Notes: generated by a model not told the origin, from the letters alone. Shown: positions 1-12,191, counted from the stretch's first letter. The stretch: DNA of 64,000 bases from Isoetes taiwanensis (GCA_021234155.1 JAJEKV010000062.1:6230432-6294431), one strand, 5' to 3'. Made by a program: numbers and translations.

Positions 1-6
1 TATGCC

Positions 7-51
7 CTATTATAACAAACGAGGGCCGCAGGCCCGAGTTTGTTATAGTAG
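7..51. repeat. Imperfect 21-bp palindrome (hairpin)
   Basis: The arms at 7-27 and 31-51 pair with three mismatches around a 3-base GCA loop: TATAACAAAC...GGGCC faces GGCCC...GTTTGTTATA. A CTAG follows at 57-60. GC-capped hairpins just before CTRR occur at Helitron 3' ends, but the spacing and stem length are not typical, so that reading is speculative. Confidence 0.6.
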
Positions 52-1103
52 GGAGTTCTAGGGTGTTATCCGCCTTAACAACCTGGCCCGAGAGTTTTAG
101 AGTGGTTTTGTAGTGGTTTTATGGTAGTTTTCATAACAAGCTAGGTGTTTATAGCCATTTGGCATAACAAACTAGGTGTTTATACACTTTTTAATGTGTT
201 ACTGGTGGGTAACACTCTTGCAATCAACGGCTGAGATTTTATCTCAGCCTTAAAACTTGAGGGCCAGGTTGTTAAGGGTATGCTCCTCATCAAACTCAAG
301 CCCAACTTCAAACTCAAAGAATGCCATGGGATTTCTGAAAGCTTTGATCCATTGCATATTAAAAAGTTAGGTTGCCCATGTTAAGGCCCCATTTGTCAGC
401 TCCATGTTATCCAACCTCAACGCAGGAATCTTAAATGTGCCTCTAGCTGTCGTGTTTGCTTAGTATAGCATTATGCTCTACCTTGTCTATCGGTTGGGCC
501 TCGCATCTACTTCTAGCATCAAAAGGACATTTTGATAGATAATTATAGGGGCATTTGTCATAATTTTGTATAAATTCAGGGATTTTTAGACATTTCTCCT
601 AACTCATGGGTGAATTAACTATAAAGGGAAGTCAAGTCATTGGTATTAAGGTACAACACGATTCCACATGACATAGGGCTATGGACCATCAACAACGAGG
701 TGTTGCATACCAGACTTTGACTGAGCAACTATCTTTGCAAGATGATGGGAGGATACTTTGACCATAGTTTCTTCTGGAGTAACATAGTAAAAACACTGTG
801 GTAGCAGCTCATGTAAGGGTGGAAAATTATTGATGGGCTTGCACAATCTTTACCTCAACTTTTAGCATAAGAATTGAAATACCATATGCCCTTGAAACCT
901 ATGAAACAATGGAGTCAAATTGCTTAGTAAGCACTGATACTTTTGCTTCCTGATATGGGACAAGCTTAAGGCTCAGGAGGCTTGAGGATTAATATAGACA
1001 CAATACATCGCAAGGAGGGCAAATTTATTACTAAGGGAAGCTAAAAAGGAAATAATACAGTAAAAAGGCAAATTAAGGACTTTACCTATAGAGGAGTATA
1101 AAA

Positions 1104-1162
1104 TAGAATTCAATTCAATTCAATTCAACTCATTGGATTGGATTGGATTGGATTGGATTGGA
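1104..1162. repeat. Compound microsatellite (ATTCA)n/(GGATT)n
   Basis: About four ATTCA-type units are followed by about six GGATT-type units with a short junction (CAACTCATT). Simple sequence repeat, no coding content. Confidence 0.85.
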
Positions 1163-1672
1163 TATTATCGTCTAGGGAGGCCAAAAGTTCTAGGGCACCT
1201 AAACAAATAACAGACATACCTATTACTCTCCAAGATTACAAAATGCTCTGTCCCGAAGGGCTTCTTAAGGAAAAACCTTAGCAATAGTAAGTTCGTTGAT
1301 GAACTGTACATTTGTATATTTCTATATAGTGAAGGACACAAATCAGTTTTAGCACCTCTGAATATATGATGCTAGTGCCACTATGCCACTATGCCACTAC
1401 TGAAAGCGTCTACGATATCACATGTAGCAGTTGGTTAGGTGTAACCAGCCCGACATATCATGCCCGGATAGGTTCAAACACTAGATAGAGAAAGCACAGT
1501 AGCAAGTTTGGAGCTAGTAATGAGGACATTGATGACTAAAGAAGGCAGACTTGTCAGACCCTCATATGGTTAAGACTCCCAGTCTTTGGTTAGAGCTAAT
1601 CTTGACTTCAATTGGTTGGATAGAAAGTTGTACCAGTTTCTTTTGTTATTCAATTTCTATTGTTTCTTTATC

Positions 1673-2195
1673 TTACTCATTAGTTGGGCCTATATATAGT
1701 GGTAGAACATTACTTTTTTGATGGATCGCTACTTCTGGTTCAACCATAGCATCTTGCTGCTTTTGAGGGAAGAAATTATGCATGTTAGATAAACTTATAT
1801 CTATATCTCCAAGCAGACATAGTAAATCCAACCAGTAGTCAATAACCTCATTCATGTTCATGTATATATTAGACCACAAATATTTCCCTCCTTTTGATAT
1901 GGCTGCCCAATGCATGATGTACTTTGTTATGGAGCTTCTCAAAGCACCTATGTCCTTAAGAGCTTTCTTTGAAGGTATTATCTTTGGTACCCCTTGAAGA
2001 ATCATGGGTGCACCCTCTGCACCTGCCTTCTGCATTTTGATACCATCATCGGGTAGCACTCTCTCGTGCCCAGGTCTCATCTTATAAAACATTAGAGGCC
2101 AACCACCTTTTTTGCAGAACTTGAAAAGAAGCGGTTCTAAATGGCCAACTGAACGTTCTGACTTATATAATATGTGGTCTTTTACAAAGGCCTTT
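1673..2195 (-). CDS. Hypothetical protein fragment, unknown family
   Basis: An open frame runs from just after a stop near 2195 down to 1673. The first ATG is at 2092 (139 residues), and the frame is open for about 35 codons upstream of it, so this is probably an internal exon or a 5'-truncated remnant. The protein is mixed alpha-helical with no signal peptide or membrane segment and no motif I recognise. No polymerase or integrase motifs are present, so it is not obviously part of the gypsy fragment downstream. It could be a fragment of a transposase-associated gene. Confidence 0.3.
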
Positions 2196-2881
2196 CAGTC
2201 AGGGGACTCATGCAAAATGTAAGACGTTGGAGCTTTCGGGCTACATTCCTGAAATAGATGCATTACCTACGGAATTGTGAGTGCACTGGACCTCCTTAAA
2301 AGAGTAGAGTAATTACAACATAGAGCATCTATATCATCATGTGTATGCCCAACCATCATGAATTCCAATTGCACCTCATCGAACACAACCTACCATACAA
2401 GGTAAAAAAAGTACGAGAACACATATCTATTTTTATTCTGGCCATAACAATTATCAAGTTGTAGGTAAAGCATCATTGGTAGCTTTTTCGGTTGTGAGAC
2501 TCCCCTTGGAGGCATATGATATTGGTTTGCCTGAGGTATTCGTCGCTTTGGTCTTCAAAGCCCCGTAGCCTAAAATTGAAGAACCCCATGTGCACATCGA
2601 TCTAGCTGTATCATGTAAGTGGCCCCAGTTATCTTCAGCTGAATCTTGTATCTTCAATACATGATTGAGAGATCTGACATAAAAGTTTGAGTCATCTTTC
2701 CAAAACTCAATTGAGAAAGGGCCTAATGCTTCTGACCCATGGCCACCTCAATAATGCTAACCTTCAAATGTTCTCTCTCCATATTGACTTAGCTAACTTT
2801 TCAAGCTAGGCACCGTAGTCTTATTTTGATCCATTTTATCATGAATGATTATAAGAGCTTCGGTGCTTAATGCGATAGTGG
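2196..2881. other. No supportable gene
   Basis: Only short open frames, including a 67-codon minus-strand frame at 2454-2657 without recognisable features. The gypsy integrase homology starts abruptly at about 2882, so this stretch lies outside or beyond the truncated end of copy 1. No LTR-like sequence matching the other elements was seen. Confidence 0.4.
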
Positions 2882-3993
2882 TCAAGAAGACCAATAAAGA
2901 CTTCTACAAGCTATACGCTTGGCTATGGCGATCTCTAAATGATTTGCTTCTAACTTCTTGCAATTGCCGATGGAGAGCTTCGGTTGTTTGACCTTGATCT
3001 TCAGCCAAACGTTGTCTTTTACTTGGAACTCTCTTACTGTTCTGTGCTTATCTGCTATGCTCTTCTGTCGGCTTATTGCTGCTAGAAGATATCCTCTTAC
3101 TTCCTCGACCAATTTTTGCATGTAGGCTAGCATCTGTTGGGATAGTTCTACCTTGGACAGGGGATTGTACCAAGTGTTTGGGATCAAGCAAAGCATTGTT
3201 AGCCGTAGTTGATCATGAACGACGACATTTGAGACGACTCTTACTTGGTGTTGTTATATGCAAACTCCACCAAGTGGATATAGTCATCCCACTTCGATTG
3301 CTTGTTCCAGACATAGTTTTTCAACATGTCTTAAGTATCTGATTTATACGCTCCGTCTGCCCATCTGTCTGAGTATGATATACCGTGCTCATTGACAGTT
3401 TCGTCTGAATGGTGCTGAAGGGATCTTGCCAAAATGCACTCATAAACTTCGAATCTCTATCAAAGATTATTTCTCTCGGCATCTCATGGAGTTTGAAGAT
3501 CTTCTTTGTGAATAACACGGCTATATCCAATGTCGTGTCGGTGGTCCTACTTGGCACAAAATGCACCATCTTCGACAAGTTGTCGACCACGGCCATTAAT
3601 GCATCCTTGCCCCTTATGGTTATGGGAGGCCCTTTTATGAAGTTCATGCTAATTACCTCCCATTGGGCATTTGGGTGGCTCTAGCGCTGCTGGAATCTGA
3701 AGCTGTTCTGTTTTTGTCTGCTGACATAACAGACACTCCCGAATATACCTGGCTATATGCTTCTTCATGTCAGACCAATAATAGCTATTTCTTATTTTGA
3801 AGTAGGTTTTCATAAAACCTGCATGGCCAACTATTGGGCTATTAGGCGTGTCATGGAGTATCAACTTCCTAACCCCAGATGACTCTAGTACACACAATTT
3901 GTTCTTATGGTACAATAGGTTACCTTCCTTCTTGAAATGCTTGAAGGTCACTCTCTCTTTGTTCGTTCTTGCTCCTTTGAAAGGCTTGCCCAT
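2882..3993 (-). pseudogene. Gypsy integrase, copy 1 (frameshifted)
   Basis: Three overlapping open pieces (3993-3649, 3647-3321, 3196-2882) together cover an integrase. The first has the HHCC zinc-binding region (HDTPNSPIVGHAG... then CLLCQQTK). The second has the catalytic core with [15 protein letters not shown] and [14 protein letters not shown], giving the second Asp and the Glu of the DDE triad. The third is the C-terminal DNA-binding part. It matches the copy 2 integrase piece for piece. The chromodomain is absent because the fragment stops first. It cannot encode a functional enzyme as it stands. Confidence 0.9.
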
Positions 3994-5328
3994 GTTTCTT
4001 TGAAGTCTCGGTCCGTTGGCAATGTTTCTTCTATCTTCTTGCCAAACTCATTGATGAGTGTTGATATAGGATTGCAATGGACTCTCATCATCAAAGGATG
4101 CCTTGACAGCGCGTCTGCAACCACATTGAGCTTGCCTAGTTTGTATATGATGTCGAAATTGTACTCCTCCAGGAACTCCGTCCATCTCCTTTGTCTCAAG
4201 TTGAGATGTGGTTGGGTGAAGACATACTGTAGATTCTGATGGTCCGTATCTAGTTGGAACTTCCTTCCCAATAGATAGTGTCTCCATATCTTCAATGCTC
4301 TCACCACTGCTAGAAACTCCTGATCATGGGTTGGGTAGCGCATTTCGGCGTCGTTCATCTTCCTTGAATCATATGCTACAACCCTCTCCTCCTGCATTAA
4401 GACTGCTCCTGTTGCAATCTTGCTAGCATCAATTGCTACCAACTTGTCTTTCTCTGGATCTGACAATGTCAAGGCTGGGGCGGTCATTAAAGTCTCCTTC
4501 AACATCTCGAATCCTGCTTGGACCTTCTTTTGCCTATGACTCACCCAGTCTTTTATCTTCTCTACTTTCGTGAGGCCCGTTAGTGGGGTCCGGGGAAGCT
4601 CCTTACTTCATGGATGTTCTTCGGTGCTGGCTAATCAATTACCGCTTCAATCTTCACAGGGTCAGTGGAAATCCCTTCTGCTGAAATTACATGTCCTAAG
4701 TACTCTACTCTCCCGGTAGCGAAGTAACACTTGGACAACTTCGCGTGAAGTTGATGCCTCCTCAACTTTTCATGTACCCTTCTTAAGTGTTGTGCATGCT
4801 CCTCCAGGGACTAAAGAAAACTATGATGAACGTATCTAGAAACTCTCGTTCATTAGCCTCATGAAAGTTGCTGGGCCATTGGACAGTCCGAATGGCATCA
4901 CTATGAACTCATAGTGGCTGTATCTCATTCTGAAGGCAGTCCTATGTATGTCTTCTTCCTTAATCCTGATCTAGTGGTAGCCCGACCTCAAATCTATCTT
5001 GGAGAAGACTTTTGCACCCTGGAGTTAATCCATTAAATCGTCTGATCTGGGTAAGGCGTATTTGATAAGTGCCCCAAACGGGGAGATGTTAGGCCGTATA
5101 AACCTTAGGTCTAACAGCTCTTGCAACTGCTTCTTCAACTCTGCTAACTCCTGAGCTGCAAGTCTGTTTGGTGCCTTACTTGTGGGCTTGGTCCCTAGTT
5201 CAAGTGCTATTTCTGGACTCCCCTATACGGGAATAAATCATGGAATTCTTTCACTATATAACTTGGCTATTTCCTTCAACAACTTGCTCAATGCTTTGCC
5301 CTCCTTGTCTTCTTCTGTTTCTGGCTCT
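3948..5328 (-). pseudogene. Gypsy reverse transcriptase and RNase H, copy 1
   Basis: The RNase H part is an intact frame at 4544-3948. It contains [21 protein letters not shown], a YPTHDQEFLAVVRAL segment, TDHQNLQYV and [10 protein letters not shown], the usual order of the gypsy RNase H acidic residues. Upstream, 4545-5328 aligns to the copy 2 RT palm and fingers but is broken by several frameshifts and stops, so no long frame covers the catalytic FFDD region. The same 5030-5040 region marks the site where copy 2 carries the inverted-repeat DNA element. Confidence 0.8.
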
Positions 5329-5770
5329 TCAACTTGAAGCTTGAAGATGTAGGCCACTTGTAAGTAATTTCTTACTAGACATGTGTTGTATGATTGGAGT
5401 GACTTCTTTACCTGTTATCTCAATGATTTTGCCATTTGGCGCCGTTAAAATTACTTTCCGCTTCCCGCAATCAATTGCAGCACTAGTCGAACGAAGGTAT
5501 TTCATTCCTATTATCAGGTCATGCTTGCCAATATTCATCATCTCTGCTCCCATTCCAATGTTGATGCTGGGCAAATTTATGTCGAAGTTGATCCTTTTCC
5601 CTGTTGTTTGCGGATTGCCCCACTTGCCAACACTAATGGCCTACGCTTGGACTTCAAGGATTTCAGCATCAACATTTCTACCATTCTTGGAGAAGCGAAA
5701 TTATGGGTATTCCCCGTGTCTATCAACACTATGAAATATTTGGCTTTGACTTTCTCTATTGTTGAAATGA
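5329..5770 (-). pseudogene. Gypsy aspartic protease, copy 1
   Basis: Minus-strand translation near 5730-5690 gives [19 protein letters not shown], with the DTG active site of retroviral-type aspartic proteases. The open frame 5574-5329 then carries the downstream DLIIGMKYL flap-end motif and the IDCGKRKV segment found at the same place in copy 2. A frameshift separates the active site from the downstream part. Confidence 0.8.
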
Positions 5771-5771
5771 C

Positions 5772-5990
5772 CTAATATTGACTCTTGGCATTCTCGGAGT
5801 CAATGGCTGCAAAGATGTGGCACTCACCCTGGATGTAATTGTAAGCTTCTTCGTCGTCGTGTTCGGGGGGTGTCTCCCATCTGCCTAGCTCTACTAGTGC
5901 CGCGTTCATCACAAAAGGACAGTGGTGCATCCAATGTCTCGATTGGAAACACCTGAAGGATGGTATAGTTGTGCAGCCAAAATATATCAA
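5772..5990 (-). pseudogene. Gag/protease linker with zinc-knuckle remnant, copy 1
   Basis: This 72-codon frame contains FRCFQSRHWMHHC, a worn CCHC-type nucleocapsid knuckle, then the linker LVELGRWETPPEHDDEEAYNY that also precedes the protease in copy 2. The main gag domain is absent: immediately upstream the sequence switches to the spacer that in copy 2 lies 5' of gag (near 40,310), implying an internal deletion of roughly 1.2 kb. Confidence 0.6.
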
Positions 5991-6066
5991 AGAACATTTA
6001 CAATACCAAACAAAAAATACATATATTCAAGATAGACTATTACAATAATTCAGAAGAAAGTTTAAA

Positions 6067-6709
6067 CTATTGTTGGAATCTTTGATATGCAGGATGACCC
6101 TCCAAAAATTTCTTTACTTGGGTTGTACTAATTGTACATCTCAAGTTCCTAAGGATATTGGCGGGTGTCGCACCTTGCAAGGCTGTTACTAACTCTTCCA
6201 CCCTTCAATCTGAGGTGTAGATCGCAATGACTGGCTGGCCTGCCTTGTCGTCTATAGGGGACCGCGAAGTCAAAGATGCTCAAGGCTACTGTTCTTTTTA
6301 CTAGTATAGCATTGTCCATGTTTTGAGGCAATCACGCATGTCTACCAATTCCTAAGAGAGCAATCAGCATGAACACTCCTTCTTCTCCCTTTGCGTTGAA
6401 CTGGCAGTGAATCAATGCGATCCTTCCGTCGGTAAGGAGTGGGAGGTAGTATCTCAGGACCTTGTCGTATTCTGCTTCCCTTGCCTCGTCTCCTGTCTTG
6501 ATGCTAGACCTATGTCTCCCCAAGTAATCATATCTGCTACCATGGACCTGAAGTTTGAGGCCAACTGGAGCTGTTGATGAGGAGCTAGATAGGAGTGCAC
6601 TCATTGTCTTGCCCCGGATGCCCATCCATTCTTGGATGGCAATGAATTCCTCTTCTGAAGGCAACTCTCGTTGGGTCATGAGCTGGCGGATGTTGCTGTA
6701 GGCTTCCAT
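6067..6709 (-). pseudogene. aORF-B C-terminal region, copy 1
   Basis: This is an extra ORF upstream of gag that I do not recognise from any named family. The open part 6709-6332 contains a DGRIALIHCQF segment followed by EEGVFMLIALLG. The next frames give KRTVALSIFDFAVPYR and finally a conserved tail, TQVKKFLEGHPAYQRFQQ, with its stop at 6069-6067. The same landmarks occur in copy 2 (DGRIAAIHIAN, EGVSMLIAPRA, AQVKKFLEDNPSYQRFQD) and, more distantly, in copy 3. The 5' half is truncated at about 6710 and frameshifts are present. Function unknown. Confidence 0.65.
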
Positions 6710-7089
6710 GTCTGAGGTGGAGGAAATTTTATATGTCTTTTTTTATCACGGCTAAATTTTCGATAATTAAAATTTGGATATATTTTAGAGGTCATTTCCT
6801 TGTTATTTAAGTTCATTACATTATTTGAAGTGTATGAAAAGCTTTATTAAATTAGTACTATTGTCACGAAATTTCTTGTTTTAAATAATTTCATTTATAT
6901 CCATTATTATTATTATTATTAAATTAAACTTATTTTCAAGGAATTTCTTGCTTTTTAAATAATGTGATTTACCTCTATATATTCCATAAATGTGCGTACT
7001 TTTCTTATGGTATATAATTATTTCCTATTCATTGACTAAAAAGGGTGCAATTTGCCTAGATCAATGGTGCCTCTTCAACTGAAGATGGT
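6710..7089. other. AT-rich spacer
   Basis: Low-complexity AT-rich DNA with a short TTA/ATT triplet run near 6903-6923. No coding or structural feature seen. Confidence 0.6.
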
Positions 7090-9791
7090 ATGCAAAATAT
7101 TGATAAGAGCAATTTCAATAAAGAAGCACCTTCTACCAAGAATGTTGAAGAAAAACAATTAGTCCTCTATAGTAGGGTGCAATGGAGGAACAAGAAGGTG
7201 AGAATCGTGCACAAAATGCAACAAGGAAATAGTAGGCCAAGGAGTCATTGTACTAGCAGATCCTGGTCAAGCTGTTAGTGATGAAAGGCTAGGGGAAGAC
7301 AATCTTGGTATTGCAATTTCTATGTTGGAAGACAACTGGAAAGATAAGGATTCGGGTGACAAGGAATGTTTTGGTTGTGTCAAACAATTGGAGGTTCCTT
7401 GCATCATGGCATGGCCTATAAGTAGTGTTCAATTTGTAGAGGATTATCTTTTTCCAAAGTCTGAGGTTGTTGGGGATAATGATTGTCTTGATCCTGGCCC
7501 ATTAGTAGTGAGAACCCTAAACCTAAGCAAAAGGGGAGAAGTATCAGTTGTCTGACATTATCCTAGCAAGAGAGCCAAGTTGATTAGTGACACTAAATGT
7601 GAGACTATGGTGAAGGTTAGGGGCTCAGATTATTGTTGGAGTGGTTGTATGCAATTCTTTACAATAGAACAATTGGTGGAAGCAAGAGCCACTTTTCAAG
7701 AGTATACTGTTGGTGAGAGGAGGACCTACATAATCTTCGAGCATGCACTTCAGTATGAAAGAAATACAAACAGAAAAAAGATACTCTTTGCTAGGCAAAT
7801 GGATATGTGAAAGAGCATGGTAGAATATCCATGCAATTCCAACTTCTTCATGGCATAATTGGCAAAAAAAATCAGGCAGAAGGGACCAGGATTGCTTTGC
7901 ATGGAAATAATGGTTTGTTGAGACCAACTGCTAGGATCTTGGCTGCCAGGGAGATATTTGAAAACTATATTGATTTCAATGCAGAGTGTATGCCACACAA
8001 AAGCAGAAGGGATGAAAAGGAAAGAGCAGTTGTTGAGAAAAAGTTACTATCACATTATAATCAAAAGAGTGTTTTGGAGGAAGTGAATTCCCTACTTCGA
8101 GAATTGGAAATTCTTCCAATATCCCAACCTAACTTTAGAAGGCTATGGAAGAAGCATTTCAATCAAGTCACTATAGCAAGTTCAAACAACTTTGCAAAAT
8201 GCAATCTGTGTGCTAAGTTGAAGGAGATTCTTGATAAGACTGTGCAACCGAGTCAAAGGGCTAGGAAAGGGAGCATATGAAGGACCATATGACTGATCAA
8301 CTATCATGTAGATCATGTTATTAGATGTGGAGGACCTTATCTCATTGGAACCTAATAACTATTTATGTATTATACCTGACAAGATGGACCAGCAAAAGAC
8401 TTGTCTTCCACAATTCAAGTACGTACCAAAGTCATGTGGAAGATCATATCCTTTGCACAATCTTGCATGGGCAGACTCAAACCTACTATGGGCATTTTAG
8501 TTTGGAGTTGTGGAGTGATGGTCCAGATTTTCATATTGGGAGTATCATGAGGTGTTTGCGAAACTATGAAAATGGATATAATGGTCACCTCCAGGACCCT
8601 CAGCTAGCCAGGCACTACATACCGCATTCTTAGATGGAAGCCCTAACAATATTGAAAAATTTAGCAAGGCAAGGTTTAGGAAGCATGGGTCTAGTGAACA
8701 TGTTCGAGCTTCAACTTCACGTGCTAGAGCTCAAGATCTACCTAGAAGGTTCCTCTCGCAACTTGATAATTGTGCAGGCCAAAATAAGAATATGTGGATG
8801 TTTTCTTTCCTATCCTACTTAACAGCTGTGGGGATATTTGAAAGAGTTAATTTAGGATTTTTGATGCTCGGGCATACCCATGAGGATGTGGATGCGTTAT
8901 TTGGCAAATATAGTTGTATACTGAAGTAGCAGACAGTGACCAACTTTCCTAGGCTAATGGAAATCTTGCATGAATGCACTCCTATAGGTTCTCTCATAGA
9001 AGAAGTGCATGATTGGAAGAGCTTTGTGGATGGTTATGCATTGGATCCTGAAGGTCATTCCAGGCCTCTGCAGTTCACTTTTTGGGTGAGAAATGGAATT
9101 CCAATCTTTCAATGGAAGATGAGACCTTCAGAGAAGGAATGGAGAGGAGGGGAGGAAATATGGCATAGAGATGAGAATGCCAAGCCTATGATATCTCCAG
9201 GTCAATCAAAAGCTCTAAAGCCTACTAAAGAAGTGAAACAATTAGACTAAGGAAGGAATCCAGGACTATATAAAGCATTGGCAAACCAACCCCGATAACA
9301 CCAACTGTGCTTTGGTAGCTTACTGGAAGAAGGTGATTAACCTGTTGGGGGAGATAGACACATCCTCAGATGAATTGAAAGAAGGGTGGTTGCCTAAAAC
9401 TAGGTGGAAGACCTTAGCAGGTGTTGAGGATGTTGATGATACTGTTAGTAGCATTCATAAGCATTATGCTCCTCCTCCTTCTGACAAACACTATGTTGGT
9501 CCTAAGAACAATAGGTCAAAGTCTCTAGGAATGGAAGCTTATGAACCTTCTAGTGACTTGGAATGCCACCAATTTGTGGTAGTAAAGTCAGCAGATCTAA
9601 ACATCTATCCAGTGTGGTTGGGGTACACTATCTCTGATATTTGCAAAGAAGAAGGTAATATTAACTTCAACCATATGCGGGTAGAATGGTGGTGTCCAGT
9701 GTATCAGTTGACCAATGTATCGGATAAAGAAAGGTACTTAGATTGTTGGACAAAGAAATGGAGGAGAAATCCGAGTGATCCTAATCTTTGA
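7090..9791 (+). pseudogene. Transposase-like (DUF7869-type) gene, frameshifted
   Basis: Several plus-strand frames read in order as one protein. 7807-8280 gives HGNNGLLRPTARILAAREIF... and FRRLWKKHFNQV... with a Cys pair (AKCNLCAKLKEIL). About 8340-8500 gives IIPDKMDQQKTCLPQFKYVPKS. About 8760-8920 gives LDNCAGQNKNMWMF and FLMLGHTHEDVDALFGKYS. 9312-9791 ends in VWLGYTISDIC...VEWWCPVYQ. The order Cys pair, MDQ.KT.LP.F, LDNC..QNKN, GHTHEDVD, PVWLG...WW.P resembles the uncharacterised DUF7869 group, which looks like a DDE/RNase H-fold transposase-derived family; this assignment is from memory of the motif order. At least four frameshifts or stops separate the pieces. The region 7090-7806 is open in pieces and may be the N-terminus. 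Confidence 0.55.
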
Positions 9792-11929
9792 CTAGAACTT
9801 TGAAAGTGTATTGTACTCATAGACTTCAAAAACTGTTCCAGGTAGAAATGTGAGAATTACAATACCTCAGGATGTCAGGAAGAAGGCTATGATATCATTG
9901 GGGATGCTTGAAGAAAGGTGAATAACTATATAAATTTTCTTCATCGCGTTTTTATAATATAGTGCTCCTATTAGTCTACCTCTGCCATAATCAAGTGATG
10001 TTTTAGAGGACCTTCAGATAAGAGACAACTTCTTTGCATGTGCAATGCTCCAAAAAAATTTCTAGAGCTGCAGATGGGTAAAAGCTTTGTATAATATAAG
10101 AAGGGTTCTACCACTTTTGGTGATGTTTATGGCAATGATCCTTTGTACAGATTTATACCCTATTGTGCCCAACAGGTACTTAATTCTTTTGGCGGGAAGA
10201 ATAGCATGGGATTTTTCTAGAGGAGAAGATAATGAAAACTGGGGCACAAGCTTGCTCAATCTAAAAGAACTACAAAATGTAACAAACGCAGGAATAGAAA
10301 GAAATACATGGGGAGGAAATTCACAGATAGAAGTTCCATATCCAACAGGATTTCATCCTTCGACACCAGAAGAAATGCAGTTATGGAAAAATATAAGTCA
10401 TAAAATTGAAGTTTGATCTTGTGTAGAACTTAATGCTGATATTATGATCATGATGCTGCAGCAATCTATGTTTAAGACATCCCAGCCTACTTGGAATAGT
10501 TTCAGTTTTAAACTAACTCTCTAAGTTTGGCCAACACTTTTGGAGGATATGCTATTTTAGCTGTGTAGATAAACCTTAGCTGTGTAATAATGACCAGCAA
10601 CACTTGCAAAATAAACAAAAGGGAAAAACGATTTTGCATTTGAAGCCATGAAGAAAATGCAATGTCCTAGAAGCCCTTATTTGCACAAAGCTGGTCCTTA
10701 TCTTCATCTAGTTGTTGAGGAAGATAGCTTGCTTCTTTCTTGAAGCCAATAAGGAAAAAACGATTTTGAATTTGAAACCAAAAGGGAAAAACGATTGTGC
10801 ATTTAAGCCCAAGAAGAAAAAATGATTTTGGATTCCGGGATGTCTGGCAAAGGAAAAGCGATTTTGGATTTGCGGGTGTCTGCTAGAATTTGGATTTGCC
10901 CGTGCTAACCGTCTAGCATTTCCTCCAATGTTTTCTAAGAACCTAATTTCGAACCTGTATATATCCCAATCTATAACCCTACATCTCCATCAATGATCTC
11001 TAATATCCCAATCTGTAACACTACATCTCAAGGACCAAATCCTTACCTTCAAGAAGCTATGGTGGTGCCAGTGGATGCCAAAAGGAAGGAACTGCACGAA
11101 ATTTGCTGATCACATGGAGCTTTCTGAAAAGCTTTGTTTGCAATAGCAGTCTGTAATCATCCGGAGGTATAACTTCTAATCCAAGAAGATGGAATCTACG
11201 ATTTTAGAAGGGAAAAGGGTCTCGATTTTAGAAAGGTAAGAACAAAAGCATGAGAAAAATAGAAGATTACAAAACCCTCACCTTATTCGTCCACCAAATT
11301 AGTCGTAATAGCTCTTTAAGAGGCAGAAGACAATGAAAATCGATTCATTGAAAACCTTGAAATCGCAAGAGCCAGTAAAAAAACAAACATCTTCCTTTGT
11401 ATATGTGTTATTCTGCCGGATTTTGCACATCCGGATCATTAGATAGGGCAATCAAAACAGGTTAGCTATGGATGATTTTGAGAAGGCCGTTCTTTTCACA
11501 TTTGATCAAATTCGGGCTATAGATGATAGGCAATCCTCAAATCATGTGTTGTGCCTTTTCCCAAATCCTCAATCTCAACCATCTATTTGCATCAATGGTG
11601 CAAAATTGAAATTGATGACAAACACTCAAAATCCCTTTACTATATAGAGAGATATTGTGAAATATTGACTATTTTGTAAATAATATGAGATTACGTTTTC
11701 ATACTTTTGAGGTGGTTTGTGTGAATTTGAATATGCTATTAAAATATACAATATGAAAATTTGTTCTAAAATTAAGACATAATCCCAATTTAATTGAATG
11801 ATGGTTCTTCATGGTGGCGATTATAGTCTTATATAGTTGTTTGCTATGTGCTAATGTTTTTTATTATGCTTTTGCAGTTTTAGGTCACCCAATTGATCCA
11901 TAGGACAAAATGACAACTCTATGCCCTCT
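9792..11929. other. Mostly non-coding; one orphan ORF and degenerate repeats
   Basis: A 109-codon plus-strand frame at 10,087-10,416 begins with a hydrophobic stretch (VLPLLVMFMAMILC) and has no recognised domain; it may be the tail of the transposase-like gene or chance. 10,620-10,875 holds a degenerate repeat. The remainder up to the copia LTR is AT-rich without features. Confidence 0.45.
10620..10875. repeat. Degenerate repeat, GGGAAAAACGATTTTG-type units
   Basis: At least five units of the form GGRAAAAACGATTTTGNATTTGAA occur at about 10,621, 10,753, 10,788, 10,818 and 10,852, often followed by GCC. Spacing is irregular (30-130 bp). It looks like a decayed minisatellite. Confidence 0.6.
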
Positions 11930-12191
11930 TGTTGTTTTTATACTTGAAATAGTCAAAAGAACTTCAAATAATGATTGTTCCACCAAATTTGTTAACAACT
12001 TGACTTGACACTTGTATTTATTTTCTCAATGCATAGTCCAGGTTCATGGAGCCACAATTTGGTCTCTAATCCAAGAACCTTGAAATATGATTAAACCACA
12101 CTAAGAATACAAGTTTATAATCAAGTCAACACCACTGGCTTTGGAGATACTTCAACTAGTTGAATAACTAAGTTAAGTTATTCAAATAACA
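11930..12191 (-). repeat. Copia A 3' LTR
   Basis: 262 bp, direct repeat of 15,292-15,553. Read on the minus strand it starts TGTTATTTGAATAAC and ends ...AAAAACAACA, the usual TG...CA termini. Confidence 0.9.

Larger units (their letters stand above)
1..1672. other. Unannotated repeat-rich sequence, no gene seen
   Basis: No convincing coding region on either strand. The left end holds a strong hairpin (7-51) and a short direct repeat of the form CATAACAARCTAGGTGTTTATA (about 135-188). Simple repeats lie at 1104-1162. The remainder is AT-rich, has many stops in all frames and shows no match to the retroelement families elsewhere in the window. It may be an eroded transposon. Confidence 0.5.
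2882..6709 (-). mobile_element. Ty3/gypsy chromovirus-like fragment (copy 1)
   Basis: Minus-strand remnant, read from 6709 down: aORF-B C-terminal part, a gag zinc-knuckle remnant, protease, reverse transcriptase, RNase H and integrase, with frameshifts throughout. It is closely related in sequence and order to copy 2 (31.4-50.3 kb). Most of gag is missing between 5990 and 6067: the homology passes from the gag/protease boundary directly into the spacer upstream of gag. No LTRs, primer site or chromodomain remain, so both ends are truncated. Confidence 0.85.
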
